Source: Clostridiales bacterium
GTDB lineage: Bacteria; Bacillota; Clostridia; Christensenellales; Aristaeellaceae
Length of the DNA stretch: 64,000 nt
Direction: 5' to 3'
NCBI GenBank assembly: GCA_004557125.1
Contig: SFET01000008.1
Span: forward strand, 1-64,000
This document shows, piece by piece, positions 17,602 to 26,720 of this stretch. Each line of letters starts with the position of its first letter. Position 1 is the stretch's first letter. The translations under genes were made by a program, and so were the position numbers. The notes below the pieces were generated by a model. That model worked only from the letters and a program-made list of their open reading frames with translations, did no database searches and was not told the DNA's origin.

Positions 17602-17963
17602 TTCTCCGCCCCCTTCCGGCGCTCCCGGCGGATCATCGCCTGGGTGGCCAGGCCCGAGGCCGCCATCACCACGAAGGTGGAGACCACCATGATCACCGCC
17701 ACCGGAACCACCATGGGCCGCAGCACATCCCAGCTGGCCATCAGGCCCACCCCGGCGGGGATGAACATCACCGGCATGATCTCGATCAGGAAGCGGCCGG
17801 TGCCCCGCACCGACTCCAGGGGGATGATGCCGCTGATCAGGCCCGCCAGCATCAGCACCAGGCCGTAGATGCTCGCCGGAATCGGCAGCGGAATCCATCG
17901 GTTCAGCAGCTCTCCCAGAAAGGAGATGCCCAGAATGATGGACAGACGATAGACGTGTTTCAT
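17598..17963 (-). CDS. lrgA: LrgA/CidA-family holin-like protein
   Basis: The 121-residue, four-segment membrane protein shows GELLNRWIPLPIPASIYGLVLM and PAGVGLM, both typical of LrgA. I chose the ATG at 17963, eight bases after the Shine-Dalgarno AGGTGG; a GTG at 17975 would add four residues but lies on the ribosome binding site. It is first in a two-gene operon with lrgB. Confidence 0.9.
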   Translation of the reverse strand: MKHVYRLSIILGISFLGELLNRWIPLPIPASIYGLVLMLAGLISGIIPLESVRGTGRFLIEIMPVMFIPAGVGLMASWDVLRPMVVPVAVIMVVSTFVVMAASGLATQAMIRRERRKGAEK

Positions 17964-17998
17964 GTAGATTCCCACCTCTGGTTTTGCTTTTCCGGCCC

Positions 17999-18027
17999 AT
18001 TATAATGCAAATCCGGCGTACTTGCAA
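17999..18027 (-). promoter_or_regulatory. Sigma-A promoter for lrgAB
   Basis: Read on the minus strand: TTGCAA (18022-18027), 17-bp spacer, TATAAT (17999-18004). It lies about 35 bases upstream of the lrgA start. Confidence 0.8.
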
Positions 18028-18096
18028 GGCAAAGCGTGCGAAAGATTTCGCATGCCCTCCTGTCCGCCGTGCAGCGCGCAACGGCCGCTTCCGCAC

Positions 18097-18139
18097 AAAA
18101 GCGGCCGCCGGAAGGAGGGATCCCCTCCCCGGCAGCCGC
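18097..18139 (-). terminator. Terminator after the DUF975 genes
   Basis: On the minus strand a GC-rich stem (GCGGC and GCCGG segments at 18125-18139 pairing with 18101-18112) is followed by TTTTG at 18097-18100. It separates the DUF975 pair from lrgAB. Confidence 0.7.
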
Positions 18140-18159
18140 CCGCAATTCCATCTCCGGCG

Positions 18160-19512
18160 CTAGGCGCACATTCTTCGCACCAGCTCCAGGCCGCGCCGCC
18201 ATTCGCCGTCGCCCGGATGCTCCTCCAGGCGGCGCTCCAGGCGGTCGGCCATGTCGGATACCTGCTCCTTGCGGCGCTGGATGTACTCCGGGTGCTCGTC
18301 GAAGGTTCCGGACACCACCAGCGCCAGCACCCGGCCGGCCATGTTCAGGATCTCCCCGTCGGGCAGCGACTGCTGCCGGATGTGGCGATCGATGCGCTCC
18401 AGCGCGCGGGTCAGCAGATCGTCCATGGCATACTCCGCCGCCAGCTCCAGAATCTCGTCCAGCACCTCCGGCTCCCGGCTGAAGCGCAGCATCAGCGCGT
18501 TGGCATACTCCCGCAGCCAGCGCAGCTCAAAGGAGGGATCCACATGGAGCGCCTCGTAGTCCTCCAGCACGCCCTCGTCGCGCATGCGCCTGCGGCTGCA
18601 GCCGTGCTGCATGAACACATCCTTCGCCACGGTCTCGTCGGCGGTGAGCGCCGTCACGCGGCGGTCGGGATCCTCCGCGGGCGCATCGTCGTCGAAGTCC
18701 CCCGCTTCGAAGTCGTTGGCGGCTTCATTTTCGTTCCAGCCCTGCTGCGCCTGCTGCTGCCATTCCTGCGGGCGCTCCGCATCGCGGAAAAAGACCACGC
18801 CGGCCATGAAGCTGTACACATCCACGAATACCGTGAAGACGATGCTGATTACCGAAACCAGCAGCAGCCACGCGATCGCGCCGCCGGTGCTCATGGCGCT
18901 GCCGGCGCCCATGAAGGCGAACATCAAGCCGGCCGTCAGTATGGACATCGGCACCATGCACAGCAGCACCCATCCGATGAAGCTCATCTCCAGGCAGAAG
19001 AACCGCCACCTGCGGCCGTACATCAGCCGCTTGCTCTCCCGCAGCACCTCGCTCACGCCCATCTCCGGGTTGCGGCTGAGCAGGTAGTCCGCCATGCTGT
19101 AACTGTACGCGGCCAGAATGCCCGGCACCACCAGCAGCAGCGACCAGAGGAACACATAGAGCGAGCGCAGCAGGTTCATGCCCACGCACTTCCAGAATAT
19201 GCCCTGCGGAAACAGCATGCCCGCGCGGGGTGCATCGCCGTCCAGCACCCGGTTGTACATGGAATAGAGTCCCACGCGCGTCCAGGCGCCGATCAGCAGT
19301 TGATATGCGCCCAGAATGACGGACAGCGCCGCCAGCACGTATAGCATTTCCTTCTGCTGTGCGCCGTCGAAGCTGACTTTGAAGCCCGAGGTGTCGATGG
19401 ATACTCCGCCGGTCGCGCCCAGCAGCCCCGCCAGCAGCATCAACAGCGCCATCCTCTTCCACTTGCCCCGCAGCGCCTCGCGGGCCTTTTCACGATAATC
19501 CGATGCAAACAT
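18160..19512 (-). CDS. DUF975 membrane protein with a C-terminal cytosolic extension
   Basis: The 450-residue protein starts at the ATG after GGAGGGAAACC. Residues 1-265 are a DUF975-type membrane domain: an opening like REKAREALRGKWKRMA, about five or six hydrophobic segments, and the YSMADYLLSRNPEMGVSEVLRESKRLM signature that precedes the last helices. Residues about 285-450 are soluble, charged and Trp/Gln/Asp-rich, then helical (LRWLREYANALMLRF, LEDYEAL). The function is unknown. It lies 46 bases after a second DUF975 gene. Confidence 0.8.
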   Translation of the reverse strand: MFASDYREKAREALRGKWKRMALLMLLAGLLGATGGVSIDTSGFKVSFDGAQQKEMLYVLAALSVILGAYQLLIGAWTRVGLYSMYNRVLDGDAPRAGMLFPQGIFWKCVGMNLLRSLYVFLWSLLLVVPGILAAYSYSMADYLLSRNPEMGVSEVLRESKRLMYGRRWRFFCLEMSFIGWVLLCMVPMSILTAGLMFAFMGAGSAMSTGGAIAWLLLVSVISIVFTVFVDVYSFMAGVVFFRDAERPQEWQQQAQQGWNENEAANDFEAGDFDDDAPAEDPDRRVTALTADETVAKDVFMQHGCSRRRMRDEGVLEDYEALHVDPSFELRWLREYANALMLRFSREPEVLDEILELAAEYAMDDLLTRALERIDRHIRQQSLPDGEILNMAGRVLALVVSGTFDEHPEYIQRRKEQVSDMADRLERRLEEHPGDGEWRRGLELVRRMCA

Positions 19513-19558
19513 GGTTTCCCTCCATTCTGCCTGTGGGCTCGCCCGGAAGCGCCCCACG

Positions 19559-20368
19559 TCAGTCGTCTCCGCCAGCGGCCTCCACCCAGCGGTAGAGGGC
19601 GGCAAAGGATGTGAGAATATACACCTGCAGCGGCGCATTCAGCGCGACCGCAATCACCAGCTGCGCGGCGACCCGCGCGATTCCCGGCAGCAGCGCCGCA
19701 GCCCGCGGCAGCAGATTCTGCGCCACCACGCTGAGCAGGCACCAGCCCATCAGGGAGAGCGTCAGCCGGATTGCGCGCGAAACGTTGCCCCGCATCCTGC
19801 GGAAGCTCTCGCCCAGTGCGGCGGTCAGGCGCATCCCGGGACGGCGCGCCAGCAGGTAGTACGTCATATCCAGCCGGATCAGAATCCAGACAACGAGGCC
19901 AGCCACCGCCAGTGCAGCGATGATCAGCAGGAATACGCCGGGGAACCCCTCCATACGCTGCATCAGCTGCGCCAGCAGCGTCGTTCCCCGGTTCACCGCC
20001 GTCAGCAGCACGCCCATCAGCAGGCCCGCGCCCAGACGCTTCCCCGGAAACAGTGTGCGCAGCGTCGGCGTGCGGCCCTCCAGCAGCTCGATGGATACGC
20101 CGTACATTCCAATCCGAATCCAGCCCGCCGCGACGCCCAGCACCAGCTCCAGGGCCAGCAGCACCGCGCTCACCCATGTGGGCATGAGCGATATTTCCTG
20201 CACATCCAGCTGGGGATCCAGCGTCACATGGGGCGCAAGCGCCGCACGCAGCTGGGCCACGCCAAACTTTTGCAGCAGCAGCGCCGCCAGCAGGAACAGC
20301 GGCAGCGCGAGCTTCCACTTGCCCCGCACGGCCTCCCGCGCAGACCTGCGAAAATCCTTCACTTCCAT
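19559..20368 (-). CDS. DUF975 membrane protein
   Basis: The 269-residue protein begins MEVKDFRRSAREAVRGKWK, parallel to its neighbour, and has five or six hydrophobic segments with the LDMTYYLLARRPGMRLTAALGESFRRM signature region before the final helices. The ATG at 20368 follows GGAGGCG. It lacks the soluble tail of the downstream paralogue, so the pair probably arose by duplication followed by a tail gain or loss. Function unknown. Confidence 0.82.
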   Translation of the reverse strand: MEVKDFRRSAREAVRGKWKLALPLFLLAALLLQKFGVAQLRAALAPHVTLDPQLDVQEISLMPTWVSAVLLALELVLGVAAGWIRIGMYGVSIELLEGRTPTLRTLFPGKRLGAGLLMGVLLTAVNRGTTLLAQLMQRMEGFPGVFLLIIAALAVAGLVVWILIRLDMTYYLLARRPGMRLTAALGESFRRMRGNVSRAIRLTLSLMGWCLLSVVAQNLLPRAAALLPGIARVAAQLVIAVALNAPLQVYILTSFAALYRWVEAAGGDD

Positions 20369-20419
20369 CGTATCGCCTCCCGCCTGCGGCATTTTCCCTG
20401 TATCCGCCGTTTAACCGTC

Positions 20420-20448
20420 AGTATAGCATATCCGCCGGGGAATTTCAA
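20420..20448 (-). promoter_or_regulatory. Sigma-A promoter for the DUF975 pair
   Basis: On the minus strand: TTGAAA (20443-20448), 17-bp spacer, TATACT (20420-20425). It sits immediately beyond the potD terminator. Confidence 0.8.
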
Positions 20449-20477
20449 CAAAAGAGGAACCCGAAGGTTCCTCTTTC
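20449..20477 (-). terminator. Terminator of the pot operon
   Basis: An 11-bp perfect stem (20451-20461 with 20466-20476) and a 4-base loop. On the minus strand the stem ends in TTT and is followed by TG. Confidence 0.85.
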
Positions 20478-20486
20478 ACAATCTGA

Positions 20487-21524
20487 TCAGTACAGCTTGA
20501 AGTTGGTCCACACGTCCTGATAGGCGCTCTCGTCCTCGCCCAGATCCTCCACGTACTCCTTGGTGGCCAGCAGATCCTCGGGAATCTGGAAGCAGTCCAT
20601 GGCGGCGAAGTCGGGATCGATCAGCGCGTCGGCGGCGGCGTTGGGGTTGAGATAGCCCTGCCACATGGCCACGTGGGCGGCGATGTCGTCACGCAGGTAG
20701 AAGTTGATGAATTCGTGGGCATTCTGCGGGTGCTGCGCGTCCGCGGGAATGGCGATGCCGTCGATGCCGAAGCCGACGCCCTCCTCCGGGAACACGCACT
20801 TGAGGTTCGGGTTCTCCAGGCAGTTGAAGGTGGCGTAGCAGGTGAACACGTAGGCGGCCTTCACCTCGCCGGTGGCGATGTAGTAGTCGAAGTCGTAGTT
20901 CAGCACGCGCACGTTGGGCTTGAGGGCGCAGAGCTTCTCGTAGGCCTCGCTGAGCTGGGCCTCGTCGGTGGTGTTGTAGGAGTAGCCCAGCATCTTCAGC
21001 GTCTCGCCGATCACCACGCGGGCGTCGTCCAGGATCCACAGGCCGTCGGCGAACTGCTCGTCCCACAGGTCGGCAAAGCTGGTGATCTCGCCCTCCACCT
21101 GGTCGGGATCGTAGACGATCAGCGGGGTGCCGGCGGTGTAGGGCACGGAGTAGACGTTCTCCGGATCGAAGTACTGATCCAGATAGACAGGGTTCAGGTT
21201 GTCCCAGTTGGTGAGCAGCGCCTTGTCCAGCGGAAGCAGATCGCCCGTCTTGCGCAGGTCGCTGATGGCGTAATCGCTGGCGAGGATCAGGTCGTAGTCG
21301 CCCGCATTGCCGCCGCGCAGCTTGAGCAGCATCTCCTCGTTGCTGGCGAACACGGAGTAGTTGACCTTGATGCCGGTCTCCTGCTGGAACTGGGCGAGGG
21401 ATTCCTCGTCAAAGTAGCCCTCCCAGGTGAAGATGTTGAGCACCTTCTCCTCCTCGGCCAGGGCGCAGGGCAACACAGCAGCAAGGCTCAGGGCCAATGC
21501 GAGCAGCACACACAGTTTTTTCAT
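20487..21524 (-). CDS. potD: Spermidine/putrescine-binding protein PotD
   Basis: The 345-residue secreted protein has a signal peptide ending about CALA-E at residue 23. The mature part opens with the PotD/PotF hallmark LNIFTWEGYFDEE and continues with YDLILASDYAI, VPYTAGTPLIVYD, and LRDDIAAHVA near the end. It is the last gene of potABCD and its start overlaps the potC stop by four bases. The lineage-wide choice between spermidine and putrescine cannot be read here. Confidence 0.92.
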   Translation of the reverse strand: MKKLCVLLALALSLAAVLPCALAEEEKVLNIFTWEGYFDEESLAQFQQETGIKVNYSVFASNEEMLLKLRGGNAGDYDLILASDYAISDLRKTGDLLPLDKALLTNWDNLNPVYLDQYFDPENVYSVPYTAGTPLIVYDPDQVEGEITSFADLWDEQFADGLWILDDARVVIGETLKMLGYSYNTTDEAQLSEAYEKLCALKPNVRVLNYDFDYYIATGEVKAAYVFTCYATFNCLENPNLKCVFPEEGVGFGIDGIAIPADAQHPQNAHEFINFYLRDDIAAHVAMWQGYLNPNAAADALIDPDFAAMDCFQIPEDLLATKEYVEDLGEDESAYQDVWTNFKLY

Positions 21525-22318
21525 TGGGATACCTCCTTATTCTTTCTGCCGGGGCGCAGAAGCGCAATCCCGGCGACGGCAAACACAAACAGCAGCATCA
21601 GCGTGCACAGTGCGTTCACCTGCAGCGAAACGCCGGACTTCACCGAGGAATAGATCCGCAGCGGCAGCGGCGTGACGTTCGATCCGGTTACGAAGAAGCT
21701 GATGACGAAATCGTCCAGGCTCATGGCGAAGGCCAGCATCGCGCCGGAGAGCACCCCCGGCAGGATCAGCGGCAGCGTGACGCTGAGAAAGGCCTTCGCA
21801 GGCCCCGCACCCAGGTCCCGGGCGGCGGCCTCGAGATTGAGATCCATGCCCGCCAGTCTGCCCTTCACCAGCAGGTAGATGTAGGGCGTGCAGAAGGTGA
21901 CGTGGGCCAGCACCAGCGTGCCCAGGCCGAAGCGCAGCCCCGCCGCCGAGAACAGCGCCATGAACGCCACCGCCAGGATGATCTCCGGGATCATCACCGG
22001 CAGCACCGTGACCGTCTCCATCAGTCCCCCCAGGCGGAACTTTTTGCGCAGCATGCCCACCGCGCCCAGCGTGCCCAGCACCACCGACGCGCTCACGCTC
22101 AGCAGCGCAAGGATCAGGCTGGTCTTGAGCGATTCCACAAGGCCCCGGGTATCCTGAAACAGCGCCGCGTAGTTGCGCAGCGAGAAGCCCGTGAAGGGGA
22201 TCGGCTGGCGGCTTGCGTTGGAATTGAAGGAGTAGACGATGACCACCAGCACCGGCAGGTACATCAGAACCAGCACCAGCGCGAGGTACAGCTTCGCGCC
22301 GAAATTCTTTTTCTTCAT
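21521..22318 (-). CDS. potC: Spermidine/putrescine ABC permease PotC
   Basis: The 265-residue permease has six hydrophobic segments and the EAA loop AARDLGAGPAKAFLSVTLPLILPG. Typical PotC features are YLPVLVVIVYSFN near the N-terminus and MSLDDFVISFFVTG near the C-terminus. It lies between potB and potD. Confidence 0.93.
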   Translation of the reverse strand: MKKKNFGAKLYLALVLVLMYLPVLVVIVYSFNSNASRQPIPFTGFSLRNYAALFQDTRGLVESLKTSLILALLSVSASVVLGTLGAVGMLRKKFRLGGLMETVTVLPVMIPEIILAVAFMALFSAAGLRFGLGTLVLAHVTFCTPYIYLLVKGRLAGMDLNLEAAARDLGAGPAKAFLSVTLPLILPGVLSGAMLAFAMSLDDFVISFFVTGSNVTPLPLRIYSSVKSGVSLQVNALCTLMLLFVFAVAGIALLRPGRKNKEVSQ

Positions 22319-22331
22319 GCGCGCAACCCCC

Positions 22332-23201
22332 TCACATCAGCGTCATGTCCGAGGACTTGCCCCCGGCCCTGCGGTAGATCAGCATCACGATGGCCGTGAC
22401 CACCAGCAGCACCACGGCCAGCGCCGCGGCGAAGGGCCAATCCCGGCTCCTGAGCAGCTGATCGTTGATCAGGTTGCCCACCAGCACGTCATCGGGGCCG
22501 CCCAGCAGGTCGCTGATGAAGAACAGCGCAAGGCTCGGCACAAACACCAGCACGCCGCCCGACATCAGCCCCGGCAGCGTCAGCGGCAGCTCCACCGTGA
22601 GAAATACCCGCCAGGGCTTCGCGCCCAGGTCGCGCCCGGCGTCAGTCAGGCCGCGATCCAGCTTCTCCGCGCTGGAGTAGGTGGAGAGGATCATGAACGG
22701 AATCAGCCCGTACACCATGCCCAGCACCACCGCGCCGTGGGTGTTGATCAGCTTCAGCGGCTTGTCGATGAGCCCCATCGCCGTCAGCAGCTTGTTCACC
22801 ACGCCCGTGCCCATCAGCAGGATACGCCAGCCGTAGATGCGCACCAGCGCGTTCGTCCAGAAGGGCACGATCACCAGCAGAAGCAGCAGCGTGCGCGCCC
22901 GACCCTTCGCCCGGGCCATCAGCAGCCCGAAGGGATAGCCGATCAGCACGCACAGCAGCGTGGTCTCCACGGCCAGCTTCAGCGTGCGCACAAATACCTT
23001 TGCGTAGCCCGGCTGCATGAGCTTTGCATAGTTTTCCAGCGTGAACGCAAGCACCACGCCATCGCCATCGGGATTGCGCTTCAGAAAGCTCAGCGCGATG
23101 ATGTAGAGGATCGCCGCGCCCACGAAGATCGCCGACCAGATCAGCATCGGCGCGGCCAGCCAGCCAGCGTGGTTCTTTTTGCGATTCGCAGCCCCGCGCA
23201 T
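22332..23201 (-). CDS. potB: Spermidine/putrescine ABC permease PotB
   Basis: The 289-residue permease has six hydrophobic segments and the EAA loop DAGRDLGAKPWRVFLTVELP; the FWTNALVRIYGW segment is characteristic of PotB. The ATG at 23201 overlaps the potA stop (ATGA), which fixes the start although the frame stays open far upstream. Confidence 0.93.
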   Translation of the reverse strand: MRGAANRKKNHAGWLAAPMLIWSAIFVGAAILYIIALSFLKRNPDGDGVVLAFTLENYAKLMQPGYAKVFVRTLKLAVETTLLCVLIGYPFGLLMARAKGRARTLLLLLVIVPFWTNALVRIYGWRILLMGTGVVNKLLTAMGLIDKPLKLINTHGAVVLGMVYGLIPFMILSTYSSAEKLDRGLTDAGRDLGAKPWRVFLTVELPLTLPGLMSGGVLVFVPSLALFFISDLLGGPDDVLVGNLINDQLLRSRDWPFAAALAVVLLVVTAIVMLIYRRAGGKSSDMTLM

Positions 23202-24289
23202 CACGGCTCCGCCTCCTCCGCGCACACCACCGGGGCCTCCGCTGGATCCCACTTCAGATAGACCCGCTGACCCACCTCGCCCCGGGCGCGCTCCGCCGAG
23301 GTGCACATGGCCAGAATCTCGTGGCCGTCCGTCAGGCGAATGGTGGCGCGCATGCTGCCGCCGGCGTAGCGGCGGTCGGTCAGCACGCCCTCCAGCGCAC
23401 AGCCGTCGCCCGGCTCCGGACCGAAGCTCAGCCGCTCCGTGCGCAAGCTCAGGCAGACCCGGTCGCCCGACTTCGCGTCGAACTCCGCCTTTCGCGCGGG
23501 GATGCGCTGCCCGGCGTAGGAGAGCACCATGCCGTCCGCATTGACCGCCTCCACCCTGCACTCCAACAGGTTCGTCTGTCCGATGAACTCCGCGGCGAAG
23601 CGGGTGGCGGGGTGATCGTAGATCTGCTCGGGAGTGCCCATCTGCTCAAAGCGGCCGCCACGCATCACGGCGATGCGGTCGGACATGTTCAGGGCCTCCT
23701 CCTGATCGTGGGTGATGTAGACGAAGGCGATGCCCAGGCGCTTCTGAATGTCCTTCAGCTCCACCTGCATCTGCCGACGCAGCTTCAGATCCAGCGCGCC
23801 CAGGGGCTCGTCCAGCAGCAGCAGCTCCGGCCGGAGGATCAGCGTGCGGGCGATGGCCACGCGCTGGCACTGTCCGCCGGAGAGCTGGGACGGCATGCGC
23901 TTTTCGCAGCCCTCCAGCTGCACCAGGCGCAGCATCTCCGCAACCTTCGGCCGCCACTCGGCACGCTTCATGCCGCGCACGCGCAGTCCATAGGAGATGT
24001 TCTTTTCCACATTCATGTGGGGAAACAGGGCATAATTCTGAAAGACGGTGTTGACGTTGCGCTTCTCCGGCGGCGCGTCGGTGATGTCCCGGCCCGAGAG
24101 ATACACGCGCCCGGCGTCCGGCTCCAGCAGGCCCGCGATGATGCGCAGCGTGGTGGTCTTGCCGCAGCCCGACGGGCCCAGCAGCGTGACGAACTCCCCC
24201 GGCTGCACATCAAAGCTGAGGCTGCGCAGGATCTTCGATCCCTCGAAGGACTTTTCCAGCCCCTCCACCCGCAGCAGCGCTTCTGACAT
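23201..24289 (-). CDS. potA: Spermidine/putrescine ABC ATPase PotA
   Basis: The 362-residue ATPase has Walker A GPSGCGKTTT, signature LSGGQCQRV (the usual QQ is QC), Walker B LLLLDEPLGALD and the H-loop THDQEEAL. A C-terminal TOBE-type domain (about 250-355) contains FIGQTNLLE and RTERLSFG. It is the first gene of potABCD, with the start at 24289 just after GGAAGG. Confidence 0.94.
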   Translation of the reverse strand: MSEALLRVEGLEKSFEGSKILRSLSFDVQPGEFVTLLGPSGCGKTTTLRIIAGLLEPDAGRVYLSGRDITDAPPEKRNVNTVFQNYALFPHMNVEKNISYGLRVRGMKRAEWRPKVAEMLRLVQLEGCEKRMPSQLSGGQCQRVAIARTLILRPELLLLDEPLGALDLKLRRQMQVELKDIQKRLGIAFVYITHDQEEALNMSDRIAVMRGGRFEQMGTPEQIYDHPATRFAAEFIGQTNLLECRVEAVNADGMVLSYAGQRIPARKAEFDAKSGDRVCLSLRTERLSFGPEPGDGCALEGVLTDRRYAGGSMRATIRLTDGHEILAMCTSAERARGEVGQRVYLKWDPAEAPVVCAEEAEP

Positions 24290-24323
24290 GTACAAACCTT
24301 CCTTCAAACAAGAATCCAAGTTT

Positions 24324-24352
24324 ACTATACCCTGCCGCGCCGGGTGCTGCAA
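24324..24352 (-). promoter_or_regulatory. Sigma-A promoter for potABCD
   Basis: On the minus strand: TTGCAG (24347-24352), 17-bp spacer, TATAGT (24324-24329), about 35 bases before potA. Confidence 0.78.
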
Positions 24353-24503
24353 GCACGTTTTGTTGAATTTTGATTGCGAAACCCGGCCGCAAGGGATGTC
24401 AGAATATAGATACCCCGGCCGCGCGCCGGAGAAACGCTGACATTTCGGGCGGCAAAATGATGCTTTCGACCAAAACCCCTTTCCTTTTTGCCGCCGGGCG
24501 TGC

Positions 24504-24509
24504 TATACT
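24504..24509 (+). promoter_or_regulatory. -10 element for the nfeD-floA operon
   Basis: TATACT at 24504-24509, with only a weak -35 (TTCCTT near 24481). It lies just before the ATG at 24512, so that ATG could not have a ribosome binding site on this transcript. This supports the TTG start at 24536. Confidence 0.6.
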
Positions 24510-24535
24510 GAATGCAGAAGAAAGGGGGAATTTGC

Positions 24536-25042
24536 TTGGGCAGTCTGTTTCTCAACCATCCGGTGGGACTGATCGCCATGGCGGTGGGCTACGTGCTGCT
24601 GGTTGTGGAGATGTGCATTCCGGGCTTCGGCGTGCCGGGCACGCTGGGCACCGTGCTTGCCGTGCTCGGCCTGATCGTGCTGCAGCCCGCGGCGCTGCAG
24701 GCGCTGGTGATCGTGGTGATCTACGTGGCGCTTCTGTGCGTGGCGCTGGCCATCTGCATGCACTCCGTCGCCCGGGGCAGGATCTCCAAATCCCGGCTGG
24801 TGCTCAACGACGTGGCCACCCACGCGGATACGCCGGAGACCAACGACCTGACCTACTTCATCGGCCGCACCGGCACGGCCCGCTCCACGTTGCGGCCCGC
24901 GGGCATCGCGGAGTTTGACGGCGTGCGGCTGAACGTCGTCTCCGACTGCGACTTCATCGAGCAGGGCGCCGCCGTGCGCGTGGATCGCGTGGAGGGAAAG
25001 CGCATCGTGGTCTCACAGATTCAAGAATCGCAGGCCGGCTGA
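24536..25042 (+). CDS. NfeD-family membrane protein
   Basis: The 168-residue protein has an N-terminal membrane part (three hydrophobic segments, residues about 8-80, including VEMCIPGFGVPGTLG) and a C-terminal OB-fold-like part (about 95-165: GRTGTARSTLRPAGIAEFDG, DCDFIEQGAAVRV). I chose TTG 24536, eight bases after the Shine-Dalgarno AAAGGGGG. NfeD proteins pair with flotillin-like proteins in membrane microdomains, and floA follows directly. Confidence 0.88.
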   Translation: MGSLFLNHPVGLIAMAVGYVLLVVEMCIPGFGVPGTLGTVLAVLGLIVLQPAALQALVIVVIYVALLCVALAICMHSVARGRISKSRLVLNDVATHADTPETNDLTYFIGRTGTARSTLRPAGIAEFDGVRLNVVSDCDFIEQGAAVRVDRVEGKRIVVSQIQESQAG

Positions 25043-25090
25043 GGCCGGCATCTCCTGCAGATTATGTAAATTCAGAAGGGAATGAATGCA

Positions 25091-26089
25091 ATGTACATGG
25101 ATACGATTCTGTTCTTCGTGCTCGCCGTCGTCATCTTTATTCTTTTGATCCTGGTCTTTACCCTGTTCCCCATCGGAACCTGGTTCTCGGCGCGGATGTC
25201 GGGCGTGAAGATCAGCCTGTTCAACCTGGTGGGCATGAAGTTCCGCCGGGTGAATCCCCGCCGCATCGTGCCCTCGATGATCAAGGCCACCAAGGCCGGC
25301 ATCAAGGTTTCGATGAACGATCTGGAGACCCTGCACCTGGCCGGCGGCAACGTGGACCGCGTGGTGGACGCCCTGATCGCCGCCCAGAGCGCGCAGATCC
25401 CGCTGGAGTTTGAGCAGAGCAAGGCCATCGACCTGGCCGGCCGCAACGTGCTGGAGGCCGTGAAGATGTCCGTCAACCCGAAGGTCATCGAGACCCCCGT
25501 GGTAGCCGCCATCGCCAAGGACGGCATCGAGCTGCGCGCCAAGGCCCGCGTCACCGTGCGCGCCAACATCGCCCGCCTGGTGGGCGGCGCCGGCGAGGAG
25601 ACCATCATCGCCCGCGTCGGCGAGGGCATCGTCACCACCGTCGGCTCCTCCGAGAGCCACAAGGCCGTGCTGGAGAACCCGGACCTGATCAGCCGCACCG
25701 TGCTGAACAAGGGCCTGGACGCCGGCACCGCCTACGAGATTCTGTCCATCGACATCGCCGACGTGGACGTCGGCCGCAACGTGGGCGCACAGCTGCAGAT
25801 GGATCAGGCCGAGGCCGACCGTCGCATCGCCCAGGCGAAGGCAGAGGAGCGCCGCGCAATGGCAGTCGCCCAGGAGCAGGAAATGATCGCCGCCGTGCAG
25901 GAGATGCGCGCCAAGGTGGTCGAGGCCGAGGCCGAGGTGCCGAAGGCCATGGCCGAAGCGCTGCGCAACGGCAAGCTGGGCGTGATGGACTACTATCAGA
26001 TGCAGAACGTGATCTCCGATACCAACATGCGCGACGCCATCGCCGGCAAGGGCGAGATCTCCAAGCCCGCTGATCCCCACAAGAAGTGA
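25091..26089 (+). CDS. floA: Flotillin-like protein FloA
   Basis: The roughly 332-residue protein has an N-terminal membrane anchor (residues 4-30), then a PHB/SPFH-type domain with LVGMKFRRVNPR, DLETLHLAGGNVDRVVDALI, and GVGxxVV-type repeats, then an Ala/Glu-rich coiled coil (about 235-300). This is the UPF0365 (FloA, YqfA) family, a scaffold for membrane microdomains. ATG 25091 is nine bases after AGAAGGGA; ATG 25082 is too close to that site and 25097 is also possible. Confidence 0.93.
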   Translation: MYMDTILFFVLAVVIFILLILVFTLFPIGTWFSARMSGVKISLFNLVGMKFRRVNPRRIVPSMIKATKAGIKVSMNDLETLHLAGGNVDRVVDALIAAQSAQIPLEFEQSKAIDLAGRNVLEAVKMSVNPKVIETPVVAAIAKDGIELRAKARVTVRANIARLVGGAGEETIIARVGEGIVTTVGSSESHKAVLENPDLISRTVLNKGLDAGTAYEILSIDIADVDVGRNVGAQLQMDQAEADRRIAQAKAEERRAMAVAQEQEMIAAVQEMRAKVVEAEAEVPKAMAEALRNGKLGVMDYYQMQNVISDTNMRDAIAGKGEISKPADPHKK

Positions 26090-26126
26090 TGATCGCACAG
26101 CGTTTGCCTGAAAGGAGGCGATCCGC

Positions 26127-26657
26127 ATGGACGGATTGATCGTGCTGCTGATCGTCATCGGCGTGATCGCGCGCATCAGCAAGTCCAACAAGAAGAAGGC
26201 TGCGGAGGCTGCCCGCAGACAGGAACAGGCCGAAAAGATCCCCTACTCCCGGGAGGAGTGGGACGCCTATCTGAAGGCCGAGGGCATCCCCGCCAGGCCC
26301 AAGGCGAAGGCAAAGCCTGCGGCAGCGGTTCCCACCGCGCCTGCCAAGCCGGTGAAAGCCCAGGCGAAGCCGGCCGCACAGCCCGTAAAGGCAGCGGCAG
26401 CGCCCATCCCGGCGACCCCGTCCGCACCGGGCACCGGTTCCATCCGGATGGATCCGAACCAGGGCGTCGAGGGCGAGACCGTCGCGGAGCACAGCATGCA
26501 CCGCCAGCGCGCGGCCCAGGCCGAGGCCCAGGCGCAGATCGAGCAGGAGGCGCTGCAGGCGCTGCGCGCGGCCAATCTGCAGGCCCTGCGCAATGCCGTG
26601 GTGATGAAGGAAATCCTGGACAAACCCGTAGCCCTGCGTCCGCGCAGGTTCGGCTGA
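26127..26657 (+). CDS. Small single-pass membrane protein with a Pro/Ala/Lys-rich linker
   Basis: The 176-residue protein has one N-terminal membrane segment (residues 3-17), a basic stretch, a short YSREEWDAYLKAEGIP segment, a low-complexity Ala/Pro/Lys linker (about 55-100) and a helical tail rich in Ala, Gln and Glu ending RPRRFG. It follows floA by 37 bases with an AAAGGAGG site, so it probably belongs to the nfeD-floA operon. I do not recognise a family. Confidence 0.75.
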   Translation: MDGLIVLLIVIGVIARISKSNKKKAAEAARRQEQAEKIPYSREEWDAYLKAEGIPARPKAKAKPAAAVPTAPAKPVKAQAKPAAQPVKAAAAPIPATPSAPGTGSIRMDPNQGVEGETVAEHSMHRQRAAQAEAQAQIEQEALQALRAANLQALRNAVVMKEILDKPVALRPRRFG

Positions 26658-26666
26658 CAAATCCAC

Positions 26667-26698
26667 GGGGCCGCTGCCCGGCGCAGCAGCCCCATTTT
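26667..26698 (+). terminator. Terminator of the nfeD-floA operon
   Basis: GGGGC-CGCTGC pairs with GCAGC-A-GCCCC (26667-26693), followed by ATTTT. Confidence 0.7.
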
Positions 26699-26720
26699 CA
26701 ATTCATCGGAGGAAGCGTAC

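Noticed and set aside
24512..24535. ATG at 24512 as the start of the NfeD protein
   Set aside because: It is three bases after the -10 element TATACT and has no ribosome binding site; TTG 24536 has both in place.
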